Positions 43,816 to 54,979 of a stretch of DNA of 64,000 nt are shown piece after piece. Location: assembly GCF_003369915.1 (NCBI RefSeq), contig NC_046677.1, positions 11,842,001 to 11,906,000 of the forward strand, given 5' to 3'. This DNA is from Drosophila miranda. Its lineage: Eukaryota; Arthropoda; Insecta; Diptera; Drosophilidae. Each line of letters begins with the position of its first letter. The first letter of the stretch is position 1. The translations under genes and the position numbers were made by a program. The notes beneath the pieces were generated by a model, which worked only from the letters and a program-made list of their open reading frames with translations, was not told the DNA's origin and ran no database searches.

Positions 43816-44924
43816 ATGACGTCGCCACACTCGGAGACTCCTCTGCGTCGATCTGCGGAGGGCAGCTACCGCAAAAACGACGAGGCCGAGCGGCAAGAGG
43901 CACACCGGCGCACACCGCTGGTGCAGCAGGACACTCGCAAGAGTTCAGCTCTCGAGTCCATCGAGGAGAACGAGACGATACGCTCCTGCTTGGATCTGTA
44001 CAACTGCAATAAGCTGAGCAAAGACAATGTCTCGTATACGTCGTTAATTGATACACTAGCCAATCTAATGGATTGCCATCACAAACAGCTGAACAATTTC
44101 AAGGTGCGTTTTATCCCTTCGACCAATATGGAGAGCTCCTAACCCACTTTTCTCCCTTCACAGATGGCTGGCTATTCGCTGGAGGCCTCGGGCAAGGTCT
44201 ACGGCCTGCGTGTAGACTCAATCTACAAAGATGCATTGCGTATATCGGCGGGATTGAATGCTCGCCCCCTGAAGGGCTTACCTGAGGGACCTCCAGGTGA
44301 TGGCGAAGATGCCGATGCGGCTCCCAATCAACAACAGCAGGCGGCACCTAAGCCCAAGCGCCAGAAAAGGAATTTATCAACGGTGACAAAGAACAAGGAA
44401 ACATTGAATGCGCGTTTGGACATGGTGCCCATGCAGGAAGCGATATTTGGGAAGCTCAATTCGACGGTGGGCTCCCTCGATGCCTCCGCTCGAATGATAC
44501 ACAACATTCTGCCCAGCGTGGACTTTGAGATGCGGCTACGACCGACCAACAAAATCTGTGATGACACCGAGGAGACGGATGAGCTCATGGACAGCGAAAC
44601 GCTGAGTGCTGGCACCAAGGAATGGACCAATGAAGAGTTGTGCAATGCGGAATGGCTGCCTAAGCTGTACAACCATATCGTCAAACTAAATCTGCGGCCA
44701 CTCCACACGGGCTACGTGATAACCAGTGCTCCCAATCCCAAGCCACAGTCGGGATCTATTTCAGAGCGGCCTGATGTCTTGACTGAAAAATGAAAGATTC
44801 GCTGTCCCCATCGGTGGCCCTCTATGCGGTTCTTCATTTGGCCAACAACATGAAACTGCGACTCATTCCACAAGAGAATCTAGAGGATTTTAAAATCCGG
44901 CAAGTTCTGGATGACGAAGTTTAG
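43816..44924 (+). pseudogene. barr: barr copy D, internally deleted and frameshifted
   Basis: Exon 1 (43816-44103) is open but diverged at its end (CNKLSKDNVSYTSLIDTLANLMDCHHK). Exon 2 starts at 44164 and follows copy A up to SGSISE, where a large deletion joins it directly to the middle of exon 3 (RPDVL). The join is in frame, but a 1-bp deletion soon after gives TGA at 44791-44793. The rest of exon 3 continues out of frame to TAG at 44,922-44,924. It would encode a protein of about 305 residues made of the N-terminal part of CAP-H only. Confidence 0.85.
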
Positions 44925-45034
44925 TGACGAACATTTTAAAATACTGTCTTTTTAGAAGACTGATACAATGCTAGAAGTAATCAATCTCCACACAATGTTA
45001 AACACATTTTCATGCTTCAAAAAATTCTAAGATA

Positions 45035-45365
45035 TACGACAATAGAAATGTGTGTGCTACCATATTAACAATAAATTAATATTTTTGAGAGCACATGTAC
45101 ATTGAACCTATTTTGGGTTTTTGAAGCGGAGACGTGTGTGGCGAGAGTGGCGTCTTCTGGTGAAGATTGTATACTCATCTCCATTACTGACTAAAATAAA
45201 TAGTTATCAAGTATTTTACACACACGTCTCCGCTGCAGTGGGTGGAAAAATAGATCTACGTTCAAAAACCCAAAAACCCACCCAAAGGTTCAAAGTGCAT
45301 GTGCTCTCAAAAATATATATTTATTGTTAATAGCACACACATTTCTATTATTGTAAATCTTATGA
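45035..45365. repeat. Inverted repeat between barr copies D and E
   Basis: The barr 3'-flank module is present twice, pointing toward each other. One arm is about 45,035-45,136, and the complementary arm about 45,213-45,365, around a ~75-bp core that itself comes from the AAGACGCC/GGCGTCTT flank. This is the turning point between the plus-strand array and the minus-strand copy E. Confidence 0.8.
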
Positions 45366-45517
45366 CTTATAACGGGGTACCGTTTAAGAGATGAAATTAA
45401 AAAATCATCCAAAAACACATTGGAGATGAGCCTTGCTTCGTTTCGTTTAGTGTTTTGTATGTTTTGGTGCATGAAAATGTGTTTAAAATTGTGTGGAGGT
45501 TGATTACTTTTCAACTT

Positions 45518-46303
45518 CTAAACTTCGTCATCCAGAACTTGCCGGATTTGAAAATACTTTAGATTCTCTTGTGGAATGAGTCGCAGTTTCATGTCGTTGA
45601 CCAAATGGAGAACCGCATAGAAGGCCACCGATGGTGACAGAGAATCTTTCATTTTGTCACTCAATACATCAGGCAAGGATCTGTAAACCTCCTGGAAGCT
45701 GGCGGTACCCTTCGCGTAGCTTTCTTCCTTTGGCACTGGGTGGGAGGGTACTGATGCCTCATCGACAGGATTCAGGAGCTGTTTCTGGATCAAAGAATGG
45801 CAGCTTTTCTTGAGATTTGTCATGTCGATCATTTTGGCACGCTTCGAAAATGGCACAATTACTTTGGTGACCTGAAAAAGAACCAAATTAATGATATTTT
45901 AGACACCCTTGGAAATAGTATGTCCCTCAAAAACCCACCTGTCTTGTTGCATCCTTAAATTCGGTGGATATCTCCAAGATTGTATCCTCATCCTCATGGA
46001 TGTTTTGGCTTTGATTGAGCATATCCTCACATGAATCCGCATTCATCATGTCCATGGGATCTTCAATGCCCGCTGCCGACATTCGGCTCAAGACAGGATC
46101 ATCTATGGTGAAATTTTCGTTGTCATCATTTCCGTTGGCGGCATCGCCGTGGTGGGAGCCTCCATTCATATCCATATTAGTGCCCAGACCCTCAACCAGA
46201 TCGGCTTCTCCAAAACTCTGGCTAAATTTTATACTCGGTGCCGAATCGTATTTGAAAAAGTAATCCGCTTCAAAGTTGAGTTTCGTGGGCAGTATCAGCT
46301 TCA
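45518..46303 (-). pseudogene. barr: barr copy E, diverged and internally deleted
   Basis: Exon 3 (45871-45518) is complete and open, with clear differences from the others (VTKVIVPFSKRAKMIDMTNL). Exon 2 survives only as its 3' third (about 46303-45939, from KLILPTKLNFEADYF onward). It joins at about 46,305 directly to the barr 5' leader, so exon 1 and most of exon 2 are missing. Substitutions are spread widely (DAANGNDDNENF for the DDSDTQLFDNEHF region), so it separated earlier than A-D. The intron between exons 2 and 3 is kept. Confidence 0.85.
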
Positions 46304-47045
46304 TAGTTTTTCTATAACAAATTTTCTCCTGAGTTGTACATCTTTCGTATTGGTAATTTACAGTTTCTTTGAGATGACACCGAATTCTAGGGATGGAGAT
46401 AACCACACTTAAACTCGCAGGGCTGCAACCGCATAATAAATAAACGAATATTAAATGTTTTTTCCAATTTTAATGTTCCAGCTCAATGATTTTAACAAAG
46501 TGAATATCATTAATTATTTGTACTGTCACACAATTTGTCAAAGGGCCAACGATAGTTTCGATAACTATGCAAGGTATCGATGTTTGTATTTGTTACAACT
46601 CTGTAGCCGTTGAAGAAGAAGAAGAAGAGATGAAACGGATTTACAAAGCGTTTGATATGGAAATGGGAAAATATGAAAAGTTCCCACAGAAAACAGGCAG
46701 CATCTAGCGGCCAGTAGTAATGGTTATGATGGGCGTCACCTAGCGGACAGCTTTGCAGCGAACATGTTCCATAACATTTGGTTAATTATGTTGAGACAAC
46801 ATTTTGTTGTAGGTAGTTTCTTACATCTTACATTACGTGTACAATGTGGTGTAAAATTTGCGTAAAAGCTGTGTAAAATCTGTAAAATGTCTGTAAAAAT
46901 GTTCAAACAAACCATTCAAAATGTGTGTAAAAGTGTAGAATAGTTGTTTGTGTTTGCGTGCCTGTGTGTGATTGAGCCGTCCTTGATTTGAGAACTGCAA
47001 ATCTCTTCAGCAGACTCCTAGAGAGGTTGTGATGGTTATAGAATA
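46304..47045 (-). promoter_or_regulatory. Upstream region of copy E, with decayed DRE and empty R1 site
   Basis: Read on the minus strand this matches the promoter region of the other copies. The DRE has decayed to CATCGATA (46575-46582). At about 46,940 the sequence CACAAACAACTATTCTACAC runs straight through where copies C and D carry the R1-like insertion. A GAA repeat lies at 46,611-46,628. Homology to the array ends near 47,045, the right edge of the duplicated cluster. Confidence 0.65.
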
Positions 47046-48132
47046 TACTTGAAATTTATAAAATTAGACGGATAGAAATCAGTCAAAAATATATTCCCTG
47101 GCAATGGGAAATTCCGCAATAAACTAATAGCCAATCTACAACCCACTGGGGCGTGATTTGTATCTGTAAGCTGTAAACTTATTTTTCCAAAACTTTTTAA
47201 GACCCCACCCACTCTCGAATTTCATTGCCGAGACGTAGACGTAGCCGTAGGTAACCTTAAACCACCTATGGAAAACACTCAACGCAGACCCCGAGTATCA
47301 ATTAAACACTTGAGGATAGAGGGCCCACAGCCACAGCCACTGCTCTGCGCTTGACTGCTCAATTAGCCAAAACTCTCATCAGGCAAGAGGCAGCAGAAAC
47401 AGCAGCAGCAACAGCAACATCTTCAAGTAATCAATCGACAGGAAAGGTGTGAAAAAATCACCAACGAAACGAAGCTTTAATTGAAAACCTATCTGCCCCA
47501 CACAGATTTTGCCATGGGGAGGTGGAGAGGCAGCATCTTGTGGGTCGTTAACTATGATTTGCAATCCGTGCAACAGGCAACAAGCAGCAGAGGCCTGTGT
47601 GCCTGGCTACGTGTTGCCTCCTGCTGCTACTTCTGCTGCTGGATGGTAGGGGAGGGGCTTTCGATAATGATAATTTCGCATGAGGTTCTTCTTCCTTTTT
47701 GGGATACGGTTGTAAAATTTTATCGCCAAAACATGACGGGCAAATCAATTTTTATTATTTTATCATCCATCGACGCCTGCTTAAAGGTGCTTAAAACCCT
47801 CTAAGCCCCCTTTGCTGCTCCTCTGCTGAGGAATCAGAATCATCATCCGATGGATCTATCTTTCTACCATCCATCCGTGGAATCTATCTTTAGCCTTCCA
47901 TCTCTAGCTGTACTCCAACCGCAGAATCTATCTCATAACTAAAGAGGCAATCATCATCCTACCAACGCCGACAATCGACATCCCAGCAGCAGCATCCTCT
48001 CGGAATGAAGACTCAAAGCAGAACAATAGATGTATCTGCCAGATGCGGTGTAGGCGGGGGCTGTGGGGGAAGGGGTGCCCACAACAATGCGCTAAATCAT
48101 TATCAGTAATTATGCATTGTGTTGCGGCCACG

Positions 48133-48145
48133 CTCTCGCTCTCGC

Positions 48146-48215
<70 letters not shown>

Positions 48216-48226
48216 CCTCTCTCTCT
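48133..48226 (+). repeat. (CT)n tract
   Basis: About 90 bp of nearly pure CT with a few A and C interruptions. GA/CT tracts of this kind can bind GAGA factor, but here it may be only a microsatellite. Confidence 0.9.
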
Positions 48227-51200
48227 GACAATGAAAAACTCCTGGCCCCCTGCCTCCCTCCTGCCACTCCACTCGAGGGAGGAGGACTCATAGATACCCA
48301 ATGCACTAGGGAGGAGCTTGTACCTTTTCTGTTTCGTTCGCTTTTTGGATTGCGCTTTTGATTGATTTCGTTGATTGCAGTTGGCCTTGAGCCCCGTGCC
48401 CGTGCCCGTGCCCGAGCCCTTGTGGCTTATTAATAGCCCCATTCTCATCCTCATCCTCCCACCAGTATTTTTTTGTAGCTTTGTATCTGAGGGATTTATT
48501 TCTATCCATCCTCTAAAAGTTCTCTCTTTCGGCAAACACCTGAGAGACGAGTGGTAGCTGCTCTTGTGCAAAATTTATTGGCTGTGTGCAAACATTTTGT
48601 GCATTTAACTGCCTGCTAATGCGATTTACAGATACGCAGAATAAACACCAAGTCGACTGGCTTAGGCGTTGCCTCTTGTTTGGTCAGTAATTTCCACAAT
48701 TGGAGACGATAGAGCAGCCACAACTGAAGGGAAATGCAGGCAAAAGAGGAGGAAGCAAGGCAGCCCAAAACTGAAGAGAAATCAGGCTTAAACTGAGAGG
48801 GAAAGTGGGAGAAGTGGGAGTAGCCGAGAGGATATTGGGACCCACAAACTGAACGAGAGATTGAAGGTAAATGCAGTGTAGCCTCATAAATCACTCAACG
48901 CTTACCTTCCAATGATGGTTGGTGAATTTGCTAAACGGGTGCCACACGGGTCCACGCTCGAAAATGGTAGAAAGGAGCATCTGTGGGGGACAGGAGAGGG
49001 GTACTGCAAAGGCACAGAGAAGCGGCAGTCCCTAATCTATAAGTGGGGGCTCCCTCGAAAGAGGATGATGGCCAAAGAGGTTCACAAAAGGTGAGACCTG
49101 GTCCCCACATGGGTTGATACGAGAGTTACGAGTAGGGAGAGAGTAAAGGGAGAAGAGGTGAAAAATTTGGAAACTAGTGGAAAGTCGTCTATGGAATGTT
49201 CGAATGTTAGATTTGATGAAAAATAAGGGATATTTCCACCTGGAACTCCTAGATCCAACCCTCGGAAAGGCTCAAAAATTGCACAAAGGTTCTGCTGCCT
49301 GCCTCCTCCACTGCTGCCTCTCCCAACAGTTGGCGATGTTCGTTTCGTTGGGTAATAAATTAAGCCTGCATTTGGCTATTTTTGTGGTCATTAGGCGCGA
49401 CTGCAGTTTGTCTGTTTTTGGTTCTACCACTCGTACACCTACTCCTACCCTTCTTCTGCGATTCTTCTGCCAGTCGACAAGTCTCTTTCCACATAGAAGT
49501 TTTTAATGAAATGTAGTCTCTTGGTCTTAAAAGTTCTACTCTGTGTGCAACGCAACGCAATGCAACGCAAGAGGTAAGCCATCATCTTTTAATGTGGCAA
49601 TGGCAAATGGCATTATGAGTTATGTGTCTGTGTCTCGTGTCTCTCTGTGGTTCCTTCCAAGTGGAAGATGGCTTAATTTCTGGCTCTGTGGCTGTGTGGC
49701 TCTGTGGCACTTCAGACTCCTCTTCAGAGTGTGTGCTACAGTTCAATTAACATAATTAATGTGCGCTCCACGCCACAACACTCCACCCGTTGCGTCTCCG
49801 GCCTCTCTCTGGTGATTCTTGGAAAGCTCTCCCTCTGGGAGACTTTCGTATCAACCTCTTTTTTCTGCTTTAATGAACGATTAACTGGAGCTTATTTTTA
49901 AATGATTGAGAGGTTAACCTTTTGGCCTACCTCCAAGGCGGACTTTTAACAGATTTTTTTAAACAAAATTGTAATTGTTTTTATCATTTTCATAAATATA
50001 ATTTGACGGAGGATATTCTCACAGTTTTTGAGTGTTACTTCGGGTTTTTACACCTTTTTTTTTTTAAGTTTTATTACAACCTGAACTTGAACTTTTTTAA
50101 TGACTTCATTTCAAGGTCGAGTAAATAATGTATGATATGATTCGAAAGTAATTCTGAATCTTGGGAAAACCCCAACCATTGTCTTGGTTTAATGAGATTT
50201 CCTCTCACATTTTCATTATGTTTTTTATGTTATTTTAAAGATTATTCTATTAATGAAACAATTTTACAACTCTAACCAAAGGGAACTATAGAATGATAAT
50301 GCTACAAAAATGTTAGTTCTTTGATTAGATGAATATACTGCTTATATATCGAATTTCTAACCAATCTCCGAGTATTTTCCTCACCTTTCATGACTATACT
50401 GCATATATATCGTATTCCCAATCCACTTGATAGTTTTTCCTCACTTTTAAGCAAAGTTTTGGCTAAGAAAACGCCAAAAACCGACTTAAAGTTTGATTGA
50501 TTCGAATACAGTACATCCCACAGTTTATTTATAAGCTTTACAGTCAATCAAAATCAATTTTTAGTTCGGAAAACTTTTGTATATTTTCGCCACTGAAGGC
50601 TAATGCGATGGTTATAAAGTTTTTCTTCTCTTGGGAGAAGTTTTTTGAATGCTTCATTGCCAGAGGACACTGTTGCTGGTGTAGGACTGGGTGTAGTTTG
50701 CCACAGGATTCTGCTGCCACAGGACTCCTCTGTCTGCTTCTCTAGATCTCCGTTTACTGCTCCTCGAAAGCGACAGTTTGAGGATACATGGTATATGCTT
50801 ATGTGCCATTAGGTGGGCATATTAAATGACTTCTTGGCAGAAGGGCAAACATCCAGGGACAGGGTTTAGGCTATGGTTTATATTTCAGGCCATTTGGCAG
50901 CATAGAATTTCAGGCTGCACTCAAAAACAATTTCAGATTGCACGCGAAAGTGTTTTGGGGGGTCGCTTAATGTTCGCTAAAAAGGTGTTGACGGGAGCGC
51001 ATAAGCAGCAGCCAAGCAGCCAAGCGGACATGTGTGAAATATGATATGCTCATTAGGGAGCCCCTGACACGCCCCTAAATAAACCAAGAACCCAGAGGCC
51101 CGCCCAAGGCGGCGTCTCCTTCTCTCTCTGGCAAGTCAAGTGCATAAATAAATGCCTGGCATTTGCCTCTGCCTCTACGTTGCTGTTCATCTGATGGGGG

Positions 51201-51855
51201 GAAAAGGATGGGGCAAGATGTGAGAGATGATGATGGCAATGCAGCAGGCAGCAGGCAGCGTTAAGCGGTTGAAAGCAAAACGCACACCTGCCACCCGTTT
51301 ATGGCTCCGTTTTTGTGATATATCATCCGGTTGCCAGGCAAGGCAGCATCTCACGTACAGGAGGAGCAAGGACACCTGACAACGCCACCACCCCCGTTTC
51401 AGAAATGTAAAGCAGTGGGCCAACAGAATTTCTGGCTAAGAAGCCAAGTCAAGTCAGTCAACTGGTTTCTCATTTCGCATGCACGCCGCATCTTGTGGAT
51501 ACACTCAGGCTCATGGAGTCGTAACTCAAGGGAGAGAATATCTTTGATTACCAAGATCAAATGGATGGATGGCAAAGAAGACAAGAAAGTGGAAAATAGT
51601 GGGCAACGAAAGCAACGAAAAGAGTATCCAGCATTCCCTTTATCGTGGCCCAAGTTGGGGTTCCAGTTTTTCTCGTTATACGCGCATTGTTTTAGTTGAA
51701 GTTCAGTGCGTGGTCAATCGGCATAATAAATCATAATAACGCCCACCAGAACCCATAAAAAACTCTGCCCCTCGCGATCACCGATTAAGTCATCATCAAC
51801 GAAAGCCACAAGCCACAGACACAGACACAGAAGAGACTCTGCAATGGAAACAATG

Positions 51856-51886
51856 CGTCGTCGGAGTCGTCGTCGTCGTCGTCATC
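51856..51886 (+). repeat. (GTC)n trinucleotide repeat
   Basis: CGTCGTCGGAGTCGTCG and further GTC units, ten or so in all with small interruptions. Confidence 0.8.
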
Positions 51887-53159
51887 GTGTGGCGTGCCCA
51901 AAAGTAGCCCTGGGGTCAGGGTCGGGGTTCGGGGATCGTCTCTGGCTGGGGCTCGGGCTTTACAGCGCCTTTGGGCCACAGATTATTTAAAAACCAATAG
52001 AGATTTAATCTGTTTGACTTGGCAATAAAGTCATTTAGAATGTAAACATCGCCTCGTGAAATGAGTAAAGATCCATTATGACAGCAGCAGAACCAACAAA
52101 AGCTTAAGAGTTCTTCAAGGGAGTTATCAACTGCGAGAAAGGGAGTTTTACTTTGACTGTGACCTACTACTGGAGCTGCAGCGCTCCAAGGAGGATTTTC
52201 CTCGAGTTTGAGCTATGAAATAATACTTGGAAAAGGTGGTTACCCTTTGATGAAATTTGAACTGACAAAAAACTATACCTCTTTTTCGCATTTGAAGAAT
52301 TTTCAACTAAATTTTAGCCGATGGTTTAGTTGTTAGAATTCGTACAAGTCGTATTAATTTTATTATTAATTACCTTAAATAATTCAGTAAATAAATAAAT
52401 AATTTTTAAATATTTTCCAAACTATTGCATTCTAAGAAAAAATGAAAAAAAAATATTTTTTCATTTGAAAATTTGTAAAAATATCATACGATTGTGTGCC
52501 CTTCAAAAGCTGGACTTTTTTGTGTATTTTTTTCCCATTTTCAGTTTTAATCCCCCTGAGAAAATTATGTTCTGTTTGCATTTACTTCATTCCAAAGCGC
52601 TTTCCAAGGAAATCTGTTCATAGAGCAGTAAAATGCAAAGGCAATCTCTGTAACAAGTTGCTGCAGAATAAATGTCTAGTATTTTGTCATGTGTCCACAC
52701 ACTCAGCATTCCACCCCCATGCTTTTCATTCATGGTTCTTGCCTTAAAGTAATTTCGTTCCCCACTTTTTTCCGAGTGGAGAAGCCTTTTTTTTGCCTGT
52801 CTTCAGGCACCTGTTGCCCCCACCCACAGCACGAGTACTTTTAATATTATTTACATCTCAATCTGAATGATGCAAGCCCCAATAATCACAATATTTATTT
52901 CATTCGCTCCCTCTTTCTCTCTGTCTCTGTCTTTCTCCGGCGGCGGTGGCGATGGCTTCCGCTCTTCAATAAAGGAAACAGCATTACTCTTCAAATGCAA
53001 AATGCAAATCAATTGAAAATACATATAGAAAATCTGCAAAGGAAAAGTGGTCGAAAGGAAGGTACAAAAAATAAACTAAAACTTGTAATAAATAAAAAAA
53101 TCAAGCACCGTTAACGGCAACAACAAATACACCCACAGGGACTTTATTTACGGATGTTT

Positions 53160-53290
53160 TGGCCAGAAGAGAGAGGGAGTTAGAGCCAGAGTTTAAGGCA
53201 GAGTTAGAGCTAAAGTTACAGTCGTAGTCGTAGTCGGAGTTGGAGCCAGAGACGGAGAAAAAGTTAGAGCCAGCGTTAGAGCGCCCAGGG
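53160..53290 (+). repeat. Imperfect GAGTTAGAGCCA repeat
   Basis: Words such as GTTAGAGCCAGAG, GAGTTAGAGC and AAAGTTAGAGCCAG recur every 6-18 bp in a purine-rich stretch. It is a degenerate short-period repeat. Confidence 0.6.
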
Positions 53291-53439
53291 TTTGTCTTGC
53301 TTTTGGTGTGAATTTATTGCTTAATCATGCGGGTTTTTTTGTATATTTATTTTTGCTGAAAGGTAAACAGCAGGGAAATGCCAGCTGTGGAAACTGAAGC
53401 TTTAAATACTCTAAGAGAACCATTTTTGCATCCATTAAA

Positions 53440-53930
53440 TATTGATCTTCTTTCAACGGATAACCAACTTTTGCCAACGTCCAAAACTATGGCTGGAAAA
53501 TTATCAGAAAATACTAGAAAAAAATACTGGTAAAAATAAATACATCAATAAAAATACAAACAATTAAAAAAAAAAAGTTTAAGAGCAGAAACCGTTATGA
53601 AGAAAATACCAGAAAATATGCTTGAAAAAATACTGTAGAAATATACTACAAATATTAAACATACTAGAAAATACTATACAAAATTAATACCAAAAAGATG
53701 TTACTCTAAAATACCAGAAAATAAGATATACCAATAATGACGTAATATTACTATAAAAATACTGAAAAAAGAAAACTACCAGCAAAATGAGCAGAACTTA
53801 TTTAATAAAGACCAGAAATTACTAGAAAAAAATACAGATAATTCTAAAAATACTAAGAAAAATACCCAACAAATTCTAAAAATTGCGGTAAGAAATGCCA
53901 AAAAATACTAGTCACGATATCATCTCTTTT
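53440..53930 (+). repeat. Cryptic AATACTAGAAAA-type repeat, island 1
   Basis: Variants of AAATACTAGAAAA and ATACCAGAAAAT recur many times at irregular spacing in A-rich DNA. The same vocabulary returns at 55,650-56,170 and 57,480-57,960, separated by ordinary sequence. Confidence 0.6.
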
Positions 53931-54479
53931 GAATAATAAAGTTCTTCCTTTCTCAGCGTTGCAAACATTTTACCCAAATCATACTAACCTCCCACCAAAA
54001 TAGGTTACAAAGCGGGTTCAAATGCAAATAAATCCTGCAGAAATCCGGTCCAGGTCTCAGTTCAGGTCTCGCTGCTCTCTGGATGAACTCCAGCTTCAGT
54101 TGCTCTTTTTTTTTGTGGGGTCTCTAACAAGGTGTAGTGCTTGTCTAACTGGACGTTCCTCTGGCGTTACTCTTCTGTGCCGCTCTCCGTAGTATGTTTT
54201 CTGTTCCCTTCTTATGTAGGCGTTTTGGCGTGGTTGTGGCTCTGGCTGTGGCGGGGGTCAGGCCCCCAGTAGCATACTCAAATTTGTTGCAGCAGCAACG
54301 TGGTTTTTGCCGTTTGTTTTATGTGTGTGGGCGACAGACGCAACTGGTAAATGCAGCAATTAATATGAGGCGCACATGCAGCAGCCAGCAACAGCACAGC
54401 AGCAGCACCGAAGCAGCACAGCAACAGCTTGCCCACCCACACAGCACACACAGCGAAGCTCCCATCGAACCGCAACATG

Positions 54480-54975
54480 TTTGCCTCAAACAGCTACAGT
54501 TCGTATCTCAATCTACAGCGAACGGAACCTCAAGCTTTGGTTCGTCCGCTCACTCGAAAAACGAGTTTCGCCGCGTGCGGATTGTCGTCTCTGTGGCTGT
54601 CGTAAAATAAAAAAATTTCTGCTACTGGTAGCAGTGCTACTGCAATTCCTTCATCAATTATCTCTTTGAACAAAATAACGCACCATTAAACAAATGCAAA
54701 GCAACAAAAATTTGTGTACAAAATTGTGTAAAAGTGTAAAAAAAAAACATAATATTGTTTGTCGTAACTACAAATAGCGGTCTATGGTTTGTTTTGAAGC
54801 TATGGGTAAACCCAACATTAACCGCAACAACATTAAATTTGTGTTATTTTTAAGCCCATAATTTATGGAAATTATCAGCAAAAAATATATATATTTATTT
54901 GAAATCTCTACAAAATACAAGAGTATTTATTTCCCTCCCTCAAGTACGTGTAAAGTGAGTGTAAAAGTGAGTGCT
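54480..54975 (+). promoter_or_regulatory. Candidate promoter and 5'UTR exon (plus strand)
   Basis: The word ACAGTTCGTATCTC (about 54,498) resembles a Drosophila initiator. It is followed by CG-richer leader sequence (AACGGAACCTCAAGC, GCCGCGTGCGG) and then an A-rich, ATG-poor leader with many AAAGTGTAAAA words. Possible splice donors AAAGTGAGT occur near 54,950-54,970. Upstream lies a CAG/CAA-rich patch (54,376-54,432). No coding exon follows in the window, so this could be the 5' exon of a gene with a long first intron. Weak evidence. Confidence 0.3.
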
Positions 54976-54979
54976 CCAA

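Larger units (their letters stand above)
34136..44924 (+). repeat. Tandem array of a ~4.78-kb barr/R1 unit
   Basis: Copy B to copy C and copy C to copy D start codons are 4780 and 4778 bp apart. The interval after each gene (3' flank, degenerate barr module, chimeric exon 2 fragment, R1-like fragment, promoter) is nearly identical between 36,005-38,540 and 40,785-43,320. The array ends inside copy D, which is truncated. Confidence 0.88.
47046..54180. other. Non-coding DNA, simple-sequence rich
   Basis: No frame with recognisable protein motifs. It contains CAG/CAA patches (47,390-47,420), the CT tract listed separately, AT-rich spacer at 49,900-50,600 and 52,260-52,480, and scattered short GT and CA words. 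Likely intronic or intergenic unique DNA outside the barr cluster. Confidence 0.5.

Noticed and set aside
48119..48361. Ser/Leu repeat protein
   Set aside because: Translation of the CT microsatellite only.
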